Shown: in pieces, positions 48,056-57,583 of the stretch
Layout: each line of letters begins with the position of its first letter
How positions within the stretch are numbered: position 1 is the first letter of the stretch
NCBI GenBank assembly: GCA_022822745.1
Contig: JAJEAO010000014.1
Coordinates: forward strand, 1-57,626
Length of the DNA stretch: 57,626 nt
DNA from: Acidobacteriota bacterium
GTDB taxonomy: Bacteria; Acidobacteriota; Vicinamibacteria; Marinacidobacterales; Marinacidobacteraceae
Direction: 5' to 3'
Notes under the pieces: model-generated
Told to the model about the DNA's origin: nothing
Seen by the model: the letters and a program-made list of their open reading frames with translations, nothing else
Database searches by the model: none
Made by a program: the position numbers and the translations under genes

Positions 48056-49960
48056 GTGAGCGGCGGACCGGCGGAGCGGTCCCGGCTCCACGCCTTCGCC
48101 GTCCGGGCGCTGACGCTCCTGCTGACGGGGTTCGTCCTCCTCGAAGTCAACCGCCCGGCGCTCACGCCCCAGGGCCAGCTCGCGGCGTTCGCGCTGCTCG
48201 GGCTGCCGCTGTGCTTCCTGATTCGGGCCCGCCCCGACGACGCGGTCTGGCGCCGGGCGCTCGACGCCGCGGGACTGCTCTCGGCGGCGGCCGCCTGCGC
48301 GTTCGTCCTCTACTGGAGCGGTTTCGCCGCGTCGAGCCTCGGGGACCGGGCGGGCGGCGAGACCGGCCTCGACATCGCGATCGGCCTGCTGGGTCTCTTC
48401 GGCGCGCTGGTGGCCACCTGGCGGGTCATCGGCCCGGCGCTCCCCATCCTGACCGCGCTGTTCGTGCTCCACGCCCTGCTGGGACCGCACCTGCCCGAAC
48501 TCCTCTTCCCGCACCGCGGCTACACCCTCACCCGGATCGCCTCCCAGGGCTTCCTCCAGAGCCAGGGCGTCTTCGGGATCGCGATGAAGGTGATGTTCGC
48601 CTACGTGTTCCTCTTCGTGGTGTTCGGGGCCGTGCTTTCCCAGACCGGCGCGATCCGCTTCATCACCGTGTCGGCGCGCCGACTCTTCCTCGGCACCGTC
48701 GGGGGCGCGGCCAAGGTCTCGGTCGTCGCGAACGCCATGATGGGGTCGCTGTCCGGCAGCGCGGTGGCGGACGCCGCGACGACCGGCACGGTCACGATCC
48801 CGCTGATGCGCAGCACCGGGTTCACCGCCCGGGCGGCGGCGGGGATCACCGCGGCGGCCAGCTCGGGGGCGGCGCTGGTGCCCCCGGTCATGGGCGCAGG
48901 CGCCTACATGATGCTGGAGCTGGTGGACCCGCCGGTGGCCTACCTCGACGTCATCCGCGCCGCGATCCTGCCCGCGATCCTGTACTACGCGGCGCTCCTC
49001 GCCATGGTGCACCTCCACGCCCGGCGCCATCTGGGCGTCACTCGCGCCGATCCGGCCGCGGACGCCGAGAAGGCCGCGATTCCCGCCGGGATCGTCTTCG
49101 GCGTGGGGCTCCTGACCCTGATTGTCGCCCTCCTCGTCGGCCGCACCGTCTTCCGCGCCGTGAGCGTGGCGCTCCTCGTCGTCGTGGCGGCCTCCCTGTT
49201 CCACCCGGCCACGCGCCCGAATCTCGCCGGGCTGCGCCGGGCGCTCGACCGGATCGCCGAGGGCGCCGCCCCCCTCGTCGCGGCGGCGGCCTCGGTCGGC
49301 GTCATCCTCGGCATGGTGACCCTGACCGGGCTCGGCACCCGGTTTCCCGCGACGGTGCTCTCGGTCGCGGGCGAAGGCCTGCTCCCGGCGCTCCTGCTCA
49401 TCATGGTGGGGTCGGTCGTCCTCGGGATGGGCCTTCCGTCCGCGGTGTGCTACCTGCTGATGGCCATCCTGATCGGCCCGGTCATCGGACAGCTCGGCAT
49501 CCCCCCGCTGTCCGTCCATTTCTTCATCTTCTACTTCGGGATGATGTCCATGGTGACCCCGCCGGTCGCGCTCGCCGCCTACACGACCGCAGGCATCGCC
49601 GGGACTCCGATCCTCCCGGCGGCGCTGACCGCTTTCCGCTACGCGCTTGCCGGCTTCGCCCTGCCCTATTTCTTCGTTTTCCGGCCCGAACTGCTGCTCA
49701 TCCTCGACGGCGGCCGCGGGGTCACGGGCGCGGTCGTGGCGTTCCTGCTCGGATGCGGCGTGGTCCTCTTCCTCTCGGCGGGCATCGCGGGCTGGCTCTT
49801 CGGTCCGCTTGGCCCGGCGCTTCGGGCCGCCGCGCTCGCCGTGGCCGCGCTCCTCCTCTGGCCGCCTCCGCCCGACGCGCTGTTCGCCGCCGCGAACTTC
49901 GGCGGCCTCGCCCTCGCCACCGGACTCGTGATCCTGGCTCGGCGTCGAGTGCCTGCGTGA
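48056..49960 (+). CDS. TRAP transporter permease, fused small and large subunits
   Basis: A 634-residue membrane protein with about 16-18 hydrophobic segments. The small-subunit part is N-terminal (FVLLEVNRPALTPQGQLAAF and following helices). The large-subunit DctM core contains VGGAAKVSVVANAMMGSLSGSAVADAATTG, then AAGITAAASSGAALVPPVMGAGAYMM and the late GLPSAVCYLLMAILIGPVI with GMMSMVTPPVALAAYTTAGIAGT. This 4TM/12TM fusion is typical of TAXI-type TRAP systems. It uses ion gradients with the receptor encoded just upstream. GTG start at 48056. Confidence 0.92.
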   Translation: MSGGPAERSRLHAFAVRALTLLLTGFVLLEVNRPALTPQGQLAAFALLGLPLCFLIRARPDDAVWRRALDAAGLLSAAAACAFVLYWSGFAASSLGDRAGGETGLDIAIGLLGLFGALVATWRVIGPALPILTALFVLHALLGPHLPELLFPHRGYTLTRIASQGFLQSQGVFGIAMKVMFAYVFLFVVFGAVLSQTGAIRFITVSARRLFLGTVGGAAKVSVVANAMMGSLSGSAVADAATTGTVTIPLMRSTGFTARAAAGITAAASSGAALVPPVMGAGAYMMLELVDPPVAYLDVIRAAILPAILYYAALLAMVHLHARRHLGVTRADPAADAEKAAIPAGIVFGVGLLTLIVALLVGRTVFRAVSVALLVVVAASLFHPATRPNLAGLRRALDRIAEGAAPLVAAAASVGVILGMVTLTGLGTRFPATVLSVAGEGLLPALLLIMVGSVVLGMGLPSAVCYLLMAILIGPVIGQLGIPPLSVHFFIFYFGMMSMVTPPVALAAYTTAGIAGTPILPAALTAFRYALAGFALPYFFVFRPELLLILDGGRGVTGAVVAFLLGCGVVLFLSAGIAGWLFGPLGPALRAAALAVAALLLWPPPPDALFAAANFGGLALATGLVILARRRVPA

Positions 49961-50139
49961 CGCTTCAGGCCGGACATCGGCTGCCGCGCATCGTCCTGAT
50001 CGCCGACAACGACGTTCACGGCTGCCGTACTCGGGATCGAGCGGCATGCGGCCGGAGGGACGGAGGCGACGACCCGCGCGGGATGACGAGGAGATGCTGG
50101 TGTGGCGTCAGTCATTCCGTCACAACGACTGGTACAGAT

Positions 50140-50394
50140 CTACGCCCTCTTCCGCAGGCCACGCCATGAGGTATCCGGGCTGGATCCTGAGCGGGGAGGG
50201 TTCGACCCGCTGGACTGGTTCTGCCGGGCGGTGAGGTGGGCGAGGAAGGGCATGACCCCCTCGATGCGGGCTACCCGGCGATCTACGGATGCGAGGCGGG
50301 CTTCGAGCGAGCGTTGCCCGTGGACGATGAGGGTGGCGAGTGCGACCCCGACAGAGACGATGGCGATGACCTCCGGGCTCATGTTCGGGAGCAT
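50140..50394 (-). CDS. small single-pass membrane protein, unknown
   Basis: An 84-residue ORF: MSPEVIAIVSVGVALATLIVHG forms one membrane helix, followed by a short coiled coil (RSLEARLASVDRRVARIEGV). This layout is common in uncharacterised small proteins of diverse bacteria. The last 25 residues are low-complexity and may be a drifted end. It stands alone between the TRAP permease and the giant surface protein; the flanking 180 and 120 bases hold no other gene. Start at 50394 or four codons later. Confidence 0.5.
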   Translation of the reverse strand: MLPNMSPEVIAIVSVGVALATLIVHGQRSLEARLASVDRRVARIEGVMPFLAHLTARQNQSSGSNPPRSGSSPDTSWRGLRKRA

Positions 50395-50517
50395 GCCTGC
50401 AGGATGAGATGGAGTCGGACGGGGTCGCGAGCGTCCCGTGAGCGTCCATTGAGGGGGCTCGCGACGAGGGCGGCCGGGCGGCGCTGAGGCCCGGGAAAAC
50501 GGGACGCCGCTCCCGCC

Positions 50518-53500
50518 TCACCACCGGCCGCTGATCTCGATCCCCACCGCGTGCCCCGGGCCCGCCCAGACGCTCTCCCGGCGGGACGCCCGCACCCCGA
50601 ACCGCAGGTCGGGCGCGTTCTCGCCCTCCCGCGCCAGCCGCCAGCCGACGTTGTAGTCCCGCGCCCCGGACGCCACCCCCACCTCCGCATGGGGACTCCC
50701 CGTGAAGCGCCCCCCGAAGGTCGCCAGCCCGTAGGCCCCCGCCAGGCTCCAGCGCGACGCCCCCTCGCCCCCGATCCGCTCCCCGAGCGTCGCCGGACGG
50801 AACAGCGCGTCCAGCCCGCCGCGCGCCTGCCGCCCGAGCTCCTGCCGCAGGTCCAGCGACAGGCCGCGCTTCGTCGAAGGTCTCGGGTCGAAGCCCACCG
50901 CCACCGCGAAGCCCCGGTCCTTCAGGTCCTCGTTCCCGTGCGCCACCAGCGTGCGCCCCGCCACGTCCAGCGACAGCCCCAGCCGCGGGTCCGTCCAGAC
51001 GAAGCCGCCCCCGATCTCCACGCCCGGGCCCGTCTCGGAGTCGCCCCCGTCGTGGCGCGCCCCCACCTCGACCTTCGGCGCGAGCCGGCCCCCGCCCGGA
51101 AGCGACACCCGGTAGCTCCCCTCCAGTCCCAGCCGCAGACGCGTCGCCCCCGACGCCGACGCCGCCAGGTCCCGCGTTTCCGCCGAGGTCGTGTGCGTCC
51201 ACAGCGCGTCCGAAACCGCCGCCAGGGCGAAGTCGCCGCCTCCGGTCGGGACCGCGAGCAGGTCGCCCCGCAGACCCGCCGACGCCATCCGCCAGCGCGT
51301 GTCCGTCCGGAAGCTGCTACCCAGCTCCGTCCTCAGCGCGGCCTCGCCCGCGCCGTAGCCAGCCGCGCCCCACACCTTCACCCGCTCCGACAGCCGGAAC
51401 GCCGCGTACGGGATCGCCGCCGTCAGCGACGCCCCCACGCGGCCGTCGCCCGCTCGCCGCGCCCGGTCGCACAGCGCCGCGGACATGCCGTCCGGACAGG
51501 CCCCGGACCCGGCTTCGGTGTTCTGGTACTCGCCGTCGCCCGCGCTCCGCGCCAGCGCCACCCCCGCCAGCAACCTCCCGTGCGCGTAGTCCGTCCCCAG
51601 CATCGTCGTGAACGCCCCGCCCCCCAGCGAATGCGCCCCCTCCCGGCCGTGGAAACTCCCCCGCGCCGTCCGGCCCCACATCGCCAGGCTGCCCCCGCCG
51701 GCGTCCGCCGCCCCGGTCAGCGTGAAGCCGCTGCCGAGCAGCACATCGCGCCCCGTCAGGCCCGGCGACGGCCCGTAGCCGGACCCCGGCAACCCGCCGG
51801 CGCCGAAGCCGGCGTTCCCGTGGCCGAAGCCCCCGGGTTGGCCGCCGGTCTGGCCGCCGAACACCGGCGCGAGGCCGCCGCGGGCGTACCCGGCTGACGC
51901 CGGGACGGATCCGGCCCCGCCCCCGGAAGGCCCCCCGAACGAGAGCGTCTGCCCCGCCAGCGTGCTCCGCATCCCCGCCTCCCGCGGCGCCGACATCCGA
52001 CCCGCAACGCCCTCCAGCGCCTGCTCCGCCACGGTCCGGCCCATCCGCGCCACGAACGCCGCCGGCAGCGGGTCGTCGTTCACGATCGTCCCCACCGCGA
52101 CCCCGTCCCCGATCTCCGCACCCGACGCCTCCGACAGCACCAGCTCGAACGTCTCCGGGTTCTCGTCGTGGCTGTCGTCGTAGATCACCACCGACACCTG
52201 CTGTTGCGTCTCCCCCGCGCGGAAGCGCACCCGCTGCCGCTCCACCGGCCAGTAGTCCTCACGCGACACCGCCGACACCGGGTCCGAGTCCCGCGTGTCC
52301 GCCACCACCTCCACCGGCGCCGACGACGCCGCCGACAGCCGCACCGTGAACGTCAGCAACGCGCCACCGTTCTCCTCCACCCTCTCGTCGGCCACCGACA
52401 GCACCGGCAGCGCCGCCGCATCGTTGTCCGTGACCGTCACCCCGGCCGTATCGCCCGGCGCCGCGGCCACGGTGTAGCCGTCACCCGCCGACAGGGTCAC
52501 CGTGACCGTCCCGTCCGGCTCGTCCGCATCGTCGTCCACCGTCACCACCGGGAGCTCCGCCTCGGTCTCGCCCTTCAGGAACGTCACCCCGGTCGCGCCC
52601 TCGCTGTCCGCCCCCGCATGGTCGCCCCCGGTCTCCGCGACCACGAGCTGCACCGTCAGGTTCGCCTCCGGCGCACGGTCCGCCGTGAGGACGAAGACCG
52701 CGTCCTCGCCCTCCGTCACCGAGGCCGCCTTCGCCGCCACCGAGATCACCGGCGGCGGCAGGTCGTCGTCGCTCACCGCAACCGTTCCGGAGGCGGCGGC
52801 GCCCACCGTGTAGCCCTCGCCGTCCTCCACCGTCGCCGTGATCGAGCCGTCCGGCTCGTCCGCATTGTCGTCCACCGTCGCGAACCGCAGCAGGCCGTGC
52901 CCGTTCGTACCGACGGTCACCGTCCGGCTGCCGCCCGCCACGCCGTAGTCGCCCTCGACCACCACGCTCACGCTCACCGAGAGGTCCGCGGCGGGCGCCG
53001 GGCTCGCCGTGAGGGTGAAGGCCACGTTCCCGCCCTCGGAGACCGCGCTCCCCGCCGTCAGCGTGATCTCCGGCTCGTCGTCGTCGCTCACCGCGACGCT
53101 CCCCGAGGCCGGGGAGCCCACCGTGTAGCCGTCGCCGGCCGCCACCGTCGCCGTGACCGAGCCGTCCGCCTCGTCCACGGCGTCGTCCGTCGTCCCGATC
53201 GTCAGCGTGGCGCTCCCGGTCGCCCCCACCGTCACCGTCCGGCTGCCGGCGGTCACGCCGTAATCCCCCTCGATCGCCACGCTCACGCTCACCGCCAGCG
53301 CCTCGGGCGGCGGCGGGCTCGCCGTGATCGTGAAGATCGCATCGCCGCCCTCGGTCACCGCCGCCCCCGCCGCGACCGTCACTTCGGGTACGACCTCGGG
53401 CGGCGGCTCCGGCGCCGCCTCCAGCTTCTCCAGCACCTCCGCGATCCTCGGCCACAGCGGGCTGCTGTACTTCTCCGCGTTCGTCCTCGCCTCCGCCGCC

Positions 53501-56500
53501 GTCGTGGGCGTCAGGCCGGGATAGCTCTCCAGCCCGAACGCCACCAGCACCCGACGCCAGCGGTTCACGTGCGCCGAGCCGTGCTGGGTCTGCCCCGCAA
53601 GCTCCCGCACACTCGCCACGAGATCCGCGGGGATCGTCGGGGTCTCGGTCTGGGTCTTCGCCCCGTCCGGGGTGTCCTGCGGTCCGTCGTCGTCCAGCAG
53701 CGTCAGGGACACCGAAGATGGCGCGCCCAGCGTGTACCCGTCGCCCGCCGAGATGGAACCCACCACCGCGCCGTCGGCGCGCTCGACATCGTCCGACATC
53801 GTCGTCAACGTCCAGGTCGCCGAGGTCGTCCCCGCCGCGATCGTCACCGTGTCGAGATGCGTCTGCGCGATGTAGCCGCCGCCTTCGCCCATCTCCTCGT
53901 CGGCCGACAGGTTCACCGTGAGGTCCGCACCCGGCGCCGGGTCCGCAGTCACGGTAAAGGTCACGTCGCCCCCCTCCGTCACCGAATCCGCATCCGCCGA
54001 AATCGTCACCACCGGCGGCGTCGCCTCGACCTGTCCGCTCCTCGGGGCGACATCTTCCCTCACGATCACGGTGATCTTGTTCTTGTCGCTGTCCACGGTC
54101 GCATGACTCGGGCTCGACAGCGACACGGTGAAGTACTCGGAGTCTTCCGCCACGCTGTCAACGGCGAGCGGCACCGTGATCGTCTTCTCCGTCTCCGACG
54201 GTTCGATTGTCAGGGTGCCCGAGGTATCGGTGTAGTCGCCGGGCGCGGTGGCCGTCTCGTCGGCGGTCGCGTACTTCACCGTGACGTTCCTGGAGGTCGC
54301 GCCGGTCTTCGTGACCGTGAGGACGGCCTCGCCTTCGCTCTCATCCACGAGCTGGGCGCGCTCGCTGAACCGGAGGACGGGAGGGGAGTCGTCGTCGATC
54401 AGGGTTATAAAGGCGACATCAATACCCAATGAACGCGCTCGAGGGTCCATGGTCGCTCCAACCGGGTCCTCCAATACCAGATGGAAATCCTCCTCCGGCT
54501 CATCTACGCCGTCGTCGATGATCGGCACCGAGATGGTCTTCCGCGTCTCCGACGGCGTGAAGGTCAGGGTGCCTCGAGTATCGGTGTAATCGATGCCCAC
54601 CGTGGCGGCACGAGGTCGAGTTGAATGGACGATCCTGTAGTCAATCGAGGCGTTCTTGGTGGCGGTGCCGGTCTTCGTGACCGCGATGGTCAGCGGCCCT
54701 TCGTCCTCCCGCACGTCCAGGTAGAGCGCTTCGACATCGGTATCGAGCCTGATGAGGGGCAGCTCGGGATAGTTCCTGATGACCACGAAAGCTTTATGGC
54801 CGCCCACGCCGCGGTTGAGACGCGCTCCCTTCGGGCGGCTCAGGTCCAGACCGAATTGCTCGTCCAACTCGTCCACGCCGTCGTCGACGATCGGGACGGC
54901 GACGGTCTTCTTCGTATCCGTCGCCGCGAAGCTCACGGTTTTCACGACGATCTCACGGTCACCGGGCGGTTCGGCAAAGGGCAAGCCGGGACTGCCGGTG
55001 ATGGCTTCGGTCGCAAACCTGACCGTGGCGGCGCCGCCGCCGATCTTCCGGATCGTGATGACAGCCTCGCCTTCGTCTTCCCGCACGTAATAGACCGTGT
55101 CCGAGAACTCGATGACGGGCTGTCTGATTGTCACTGTCGCAGTCACTGTCGCAGTATGGTCCGCACCGAGGACCGCCCCGCTCGGGTTCGACAGGGTGAT
55201 GGTGAAACTCTCGTCCTCTTCCGGGCTGCCGTCGTCGATGATCGGCACCGTGATGGTCTTCCGCGTCTCCCCCGACGCGAAGCTCAGTGTTCCCGAGGCT
55301 GCGGTGAAATCGCCGGGCGACTGGGCCGAACCGTCGGCGGTCGCCCAGTCCACCGTGGCGGCGCCGCCGCCGAAATTGCGGACCGTGACGACGGCCTCGT
55401 ACCCTTCGCCGGTGTCGATGGCGGTCTGCGTCAGCTCGATGATGGAAGTGTCGCCGTCGTCGTCGTCCACCACCACGAAGAGATCCCTGGCGATGGAGTC
55501 GTAGTTCGCGGAGGCGGTGTGCGTCAGCGTCACGCGGTCCCAGACCGTGTCGGAGTCGTCGGCTGCGCTGACCGTCACGGTCTGCGGCCGGTTCCAGAGG
55601 TGCCCGACCGCGGGAAAGGTCAGCGTCCGCTGGTTGCCGGCCGTGCCCGGGTCGGTGTCCACCGTCACGTCCGTGCCCGACATGCCCGTGATCGTCACCG
55701 TCACGTCGCCGTCGACCGGCCAGCTGTCCAGCTTCACCGTGTAGCTGGCGCTGCCGTTCTCCGCCACGCTCAGCGAGGAGCGCGAAAAGGACAGGTCCAG
55801 CGGCGTTCTGCGGCTCACATGCACGACGCTGCCATACGGAATGGCGGATGGATAGCAGACGGCGCCTCCATTGGTCGCGTTCGACAGGAACACGCGGAAG
55901 GTTCCCGGCGCGCCGGAGACCGGCACGAGGAAGCTCTTCGACGTCTCCCCCGCTGCGAACCGCAGAGTGCCTGCGGTGTGGGTGTAGCCTCCGGGCGCGG
56001 TGAGCGAGCCGTTCGCGGTCGCATAATCCACCGAGGTGGCGCGAGTGCCGGTCCGCGTGACAGTGACGGTGGCGCTGGGTTCTCGTTCGGTCGGCAGGAC
56101 GCTTACGCTGAAGCTGCTTTGCGCGAATTCGAAGACGATGGCGTCCGCGAGGTTGACGGGCGGCATGGTGTCCGACGGGACCGGGGTAGGGGAAGTGCAG
56201 AGGTGATAATTGTCGCCGCCGTCGTTGTCGTTCACCCAGACCCTGGCGACGGAAGGGGAGCCCACCTTGTAGCCGCTGCCGGGCAGGAGCGTTATCGTGA
56301 CCCAGCCCGACGGCTCGTCGACAGAGTCGTTGGCGGAAGAAGCACCGATTTCCGATGTCCGGGTGTTGGCGTTCAGCACGCCGGAACCCTCCCGAAACTG
56401 CACAAACTCCGAACCCGGCGGCACAAACTCCGAACCCGGCGGATTGTCGAGTCGGTACCGCACATTCAGGTTCGACGTCGGGGGGGAACTGGCCGTGACG

Positions 56501-56787
56501 ACGAACTTGATCTGCTCGCCCTCGGTGATCGCAGGGCCGCCGCTGATGGTGACAACGGGGGGCGTCTGCGCAGCCGCCCCGGTCGCCAGCACGGCCAGCG
56601 GTCCGAGGAGCAGCAGCCCGGCCGCGAGACGGCGCCGCAGACCGCGGGCAGCAGGAAGACTGGAACGGCCAGAGGAAGAAGGGGGCCGGCGAGACGGACG
56701 GTGCCCGCCCGCGGAACGGAATGGCTCAGGCGAAGAGGCGGACAGCCATGGGCCGCGCAGCCATGCGGGAAGGCTCATGGCCGTCAC
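50518..56787 (-). CDS. giant Calx-beta repeat surface protein with C-terminal outer-membrane barrel
   Basis: A 2089-residue protein. After an extended N-terminus, a signal peptide lies at about residues 50-74 (LAAGLLLLGPLAVLATGAAA). About ten to twelve Calx-beta-type or related beta-sandwich repeats follow, most of the form SVTEGGDVTFTVTADPAP, PGDYTDTSGTLTIEPSETEK and TVPIIDDGVDEPEEDF, including Asp-rich Ca2+-type loops. A helical linker sits in the middle (VNRWRRVLVAFGLESYPG). The last 450 residues look like an autotransporter-type barrel (alternating aromatic strands, ending GIEISGRW). It is probably a calcium-dependent adhesin. Start: GTG 56787 or ATG 56778. Directly upstream lie an 8-bp tandem repeat and a putative promoter. 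Confidence 0.85.
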   Translation of the reverse strand: MTAMSLPAWLRGPWLSASSPEPFRSAGGHRPSRRPPSSSGRSSLPAARGLRRRLAAGLLLLGPLAVLATGAAAQTPPVVTISGGPAITEGEQIKFVVTASSPPTSNLNVRYRLDNPPGSEFVPPGSEFVQFREGSGVLNANTRTSEIGASSANDSVDEPSGWVTITLLPGSGYKVGSPSVARVWVNDNDGGDNYHLCTSPTPVPSDTMPPVNLADAIVFEFAQSSFSVSVLPTEREPSATVTVTRTGTRATSVDYATANGSLTAPGGYTHTAGTLRFAAGETSKSFLVPVSGAPGTFRVFLSNATNGGAVCYPSAIPYGSVVHVSRRTPLDLSFSRSSLSVAENGSASYTVKLDSWPVDGDVTVTITGMSGTDVTVDTDPGTAGNQRTLTFPAVGHLWNRPQTVTVSAADDSDTVWDRVTLTHTASANYDSIARDLFVVVDDDDGDTSIIELTQTAIDTGEGYEAVVTVRNFGGGAATVDWATADGSAQSPGDFTAASGTLSFASGETRKTITVPIIDDGSPEEDESFTITLSNPSGAVLGADHTATVTATVTIRQPVIEFSDTVYYVREDEGEAVITIRKIGGGAATVRFATEAITGSPGLPFAEPPGDREIVVKTVSFAATDTKKTVAVPIVDDGVDELDEQFGLDLSRPKGARLNRGVGGHKAFVVIRNYPELPLIRLDTDVEALYLDVREDEGPLTIAVTKTGTATKNASIDYRIVHSTRPRAATVGIDYTDTRGTLTFTPSETRKTISVPIIDDGVDEPEEDFHLVLEDPVGATMDPRARSLGIDVAFITLIDDDSPPVLRFSERAQLVDESEGEAVLTVTKTGATSRNVTVKYATADETATAPGDYTDTSGTLTIEPSETEKTITVPLAVDSVAEDSEYFTVSLSSPSHATVDSDKNKITVIVREDVAPRSGQVEATPPVVTISADADSVTEGGDVTFTVTADPAPGADLTVNLSADEEMGEGGGYIAQTHLDTVTIAAGTTSATWTLTTMSDDVERADGAVVGSISAGDGYTLGAPSSVSLTLLDDDGPQDTPDGAKTQTETPTIPADLVASVRELAGQTQHGSAHVNRWRRVLVAFGLESYPGLTPTTAAEARTNAEKYSSPLWPRIAEVLEKLEAAPEPPPEVVPEVTVAAGAAVTEGGDAIFTITASPPPPEALAVSVSVAIEGDYGVTAGSRTVTVGATGSATLTIGTTDDAVDEADGSVTATVAAGDGYTVGSPASGSVAVSDDDEPEITLTAGSAVSEGGNVAFTLTASPAPAADLSVSVSVVVEGDYGVAGGSRTVTVGTNGHGLLRFATVDDNADEPDGSITATVEDGEGYTVGAAASGTVAVSDDDLPPPVISVAAKAASVTEGEDAVFVLTADRAPEANLTVQLVVAETGGDHAGADSEGATGVTFLKGETEAELPVVTVDDDADEPDGTVTVTLSAGDGYTVAAAPGDTAGVTVTDNDAAALPVLSVADERVEENGGALLTFTVRLSAASSAPVEVVADTRDSDPVSAVSREDYWPVERQRVRFRAGETQQQVSVVIYDDSHDENPETFELVLSEASGAEIGDGVAVGTIVNDDPLPAAFVARMGRTVAEQALEGVAGRMSAPREAGMRSTLAGQTLSFGGPSGGGAGSVPASAGYARGGLAPVFGGQTGGQPGGFGHGNAGFGAGGLPGSGYGPSPGLTGRDVLLGSGFTLTGAADAGGGSLAMWGRTARGSFHGREGAHSLGGGAFTTMLGTDYAHGRLLAGVALARSAGDGEYQNTEAGSGACPDGMSAALCDRARRAGDGRVGASLTAAIPYAAFRLSERVKVWGAAGYGAGEAALRTELGSSFRTDTRWRMASAGLRGDLLAVPTGGGDFALAAVSDALWTHTTSAETRDLAASASGATRLRLGLEGSYRVSLPGGGRLAPKVEVGARHDGGDSETGPGVEIGGGFVWTDPRLGLSLDVAGRTLVAHGNEDLKDRGFAVAVGFDPRPSTKRGLSLDLRQELGRQARGGLDALFRPATLGERIGGEGASRWSLAGAYGLATFGGRFTGSPHAEVGVASGARDYNVGWRLAREGENAPDLRFGVRASRRESVWAGPGHAVGIEISGRW
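55132..55155. repeat. 12-bp tandem duplication inside the Calx-beta gene
   Basis: CACTGTCGCAGT occurs twice in direct succession and encodes a duplicated TATV pair. In-frame duplications like this one change repeat length without breaking the protein. Confidence 0.8.
56401..56442. repeat. 21-bp perfect tandem duplication inside the Calx-beta gene
   Basis: A 21-bp unit beginning CACAAACTCCGAACCCGG is repeated exactly, which gives the heptapeptide PPGSEFV twice in the first mature domain. The exact identity suggests a recent event. Confidence 0.85.
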
Positions 56788-56801
56788 GCGGACGCGGGTG
56801 G

Positions 56802-56905
56802 GGCGGCCCGGCGACCCGGCGACCCGGCGACCCGGCGACCCGGCGACCCGGCGACCCGGCGACCCGGCGACCCGGCGACCCGGCGACCCGGCGACCCGGC
56901 GACCC
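56802..56905. repeat. 8-bp tandem repeat (GGCGACCC) upstream of the giant surface gene
   Basis: Twelve perfect copies of GGCGACCC (56810-56905) follow one variant copy GGCGGCCC (56802-56809). The array ends 14 bases from the GTG start and begins 5 bases from a putative -10. On the minus strand no reading frame through it has a stop. An 8-bp unit is not a multiple of three, so gain or loss of units would change frame or leader length. This is the usual structure of a phase-variable simple-sequence repeat. Confidence 0.9.
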
Positions 56906-56909
56906 GGAA

Positions 56910-56915
56910 ATTGTA
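56910..56915 (-). promoter_or_regulatory. extended -10 element of the Calx-beta gene
   Basis: On the minus strand TGGTACAAT gives an extended -10 (TG-n-TACAAT). No good -35 lies at 17 bases; TCGACA is 20 bases upstream. Transcription would start inside the 8-bp repeat array, so the array would form most of the leader. Confidence 0.5.
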
Positions 56916-57583
56916 CCAGCGCCTTGCGGCGCGGATGTCGAGCCCTTGACCGAACTTCGGAACCGGGACCACGACCTGTCTGTGGCGAGTGGTGAGTCTT
57001 GGCGCATGGGAAGCAGACGGGGGAGGCGGGGACAGCGGAGAGTGAGGAAGCCGCGAATGGCTGGATGGGCGCGGAACCCTATCCCACCCCCCACGGGGCA
57101 CCCGGCCGCGCCGTCTCGACGACCGGTGGAGTGGTCGGCGACGGGAGGTCGAACGAAGACACCGCGCCTGTCGGTCGAAGGCGGGAAGCCGGTCCGACCT
57201 GACACAGCTCAAGTGACCTGTTAACTATACCCAAGTTAGTCACGCGACCTGACGCCAGGAGGCGGCAGTAGCCCAAACCGGCGGTCTCGGAGCCATTCTC
57301 GGCCCGATTTGGGCCATGTCATGTCACATCAAGGGCCGGAACAGCCCTGTTTCACGGCCTGGACCCCCGATTTGGGCCCGAAAACCAACAGAGTCCGAAT
57401 GTAGTGCCCTGTGAATGTTTCGCCAGCCAATGGCACTTGCTACCTGCCGCGCTGATGTGCGACACTCAACCCATCCACCATGTTTATCAGGGCCACTCTC
57501 GTTCTCCGCAAGGCCGGCTCCCGCGCCTTGGAGCCGCCAGGGCGTGGCTGAATCAAATCCTGTAGTGCCCAATGGGCTGGGGT
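56916..57583. other. non-coding end region with short repeats
   Basis: I find no supportable gene here; minus-strand frames that pass through the 8-bp array are low-complexity. GATTTGGGCC occurs at about 57307 and again at 57369, and TGTAGTGCCC occurs at about 57400 and 57561. G+C falls towards the right edge. It may be the remains of a non-autonomous mobile element. Confidence 0.4.
57213..57243. repeat. imperfect dyad in AT-richer DNA
   Basis: GTGAC (57213-57217) and TAACT (57222-57226) are mirrored by AGTTA (57234-57238) and GTCAC (57239-57243), giving a two-part inverted repeat of 31 bp. It may be a mobile-element end or an operator; nothing decides between these. Confidence 0.4.

Noticed and set aside
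48669-48684. Near copy of the 16-bp palindrome (last base changed).
   Set aside because: It lies within the conserved DctM coding region of the TRAP permease, so I do not list it as a site; it is only mentioned with the other copies.
56726-57212. Minus-strand ORFs that pass through the 8-bp repeat array.
   Set aside because: Their open frame comes mainly from the stop-free repeat; the products are repetitive GRRVAGSP strings without a signal or domain.
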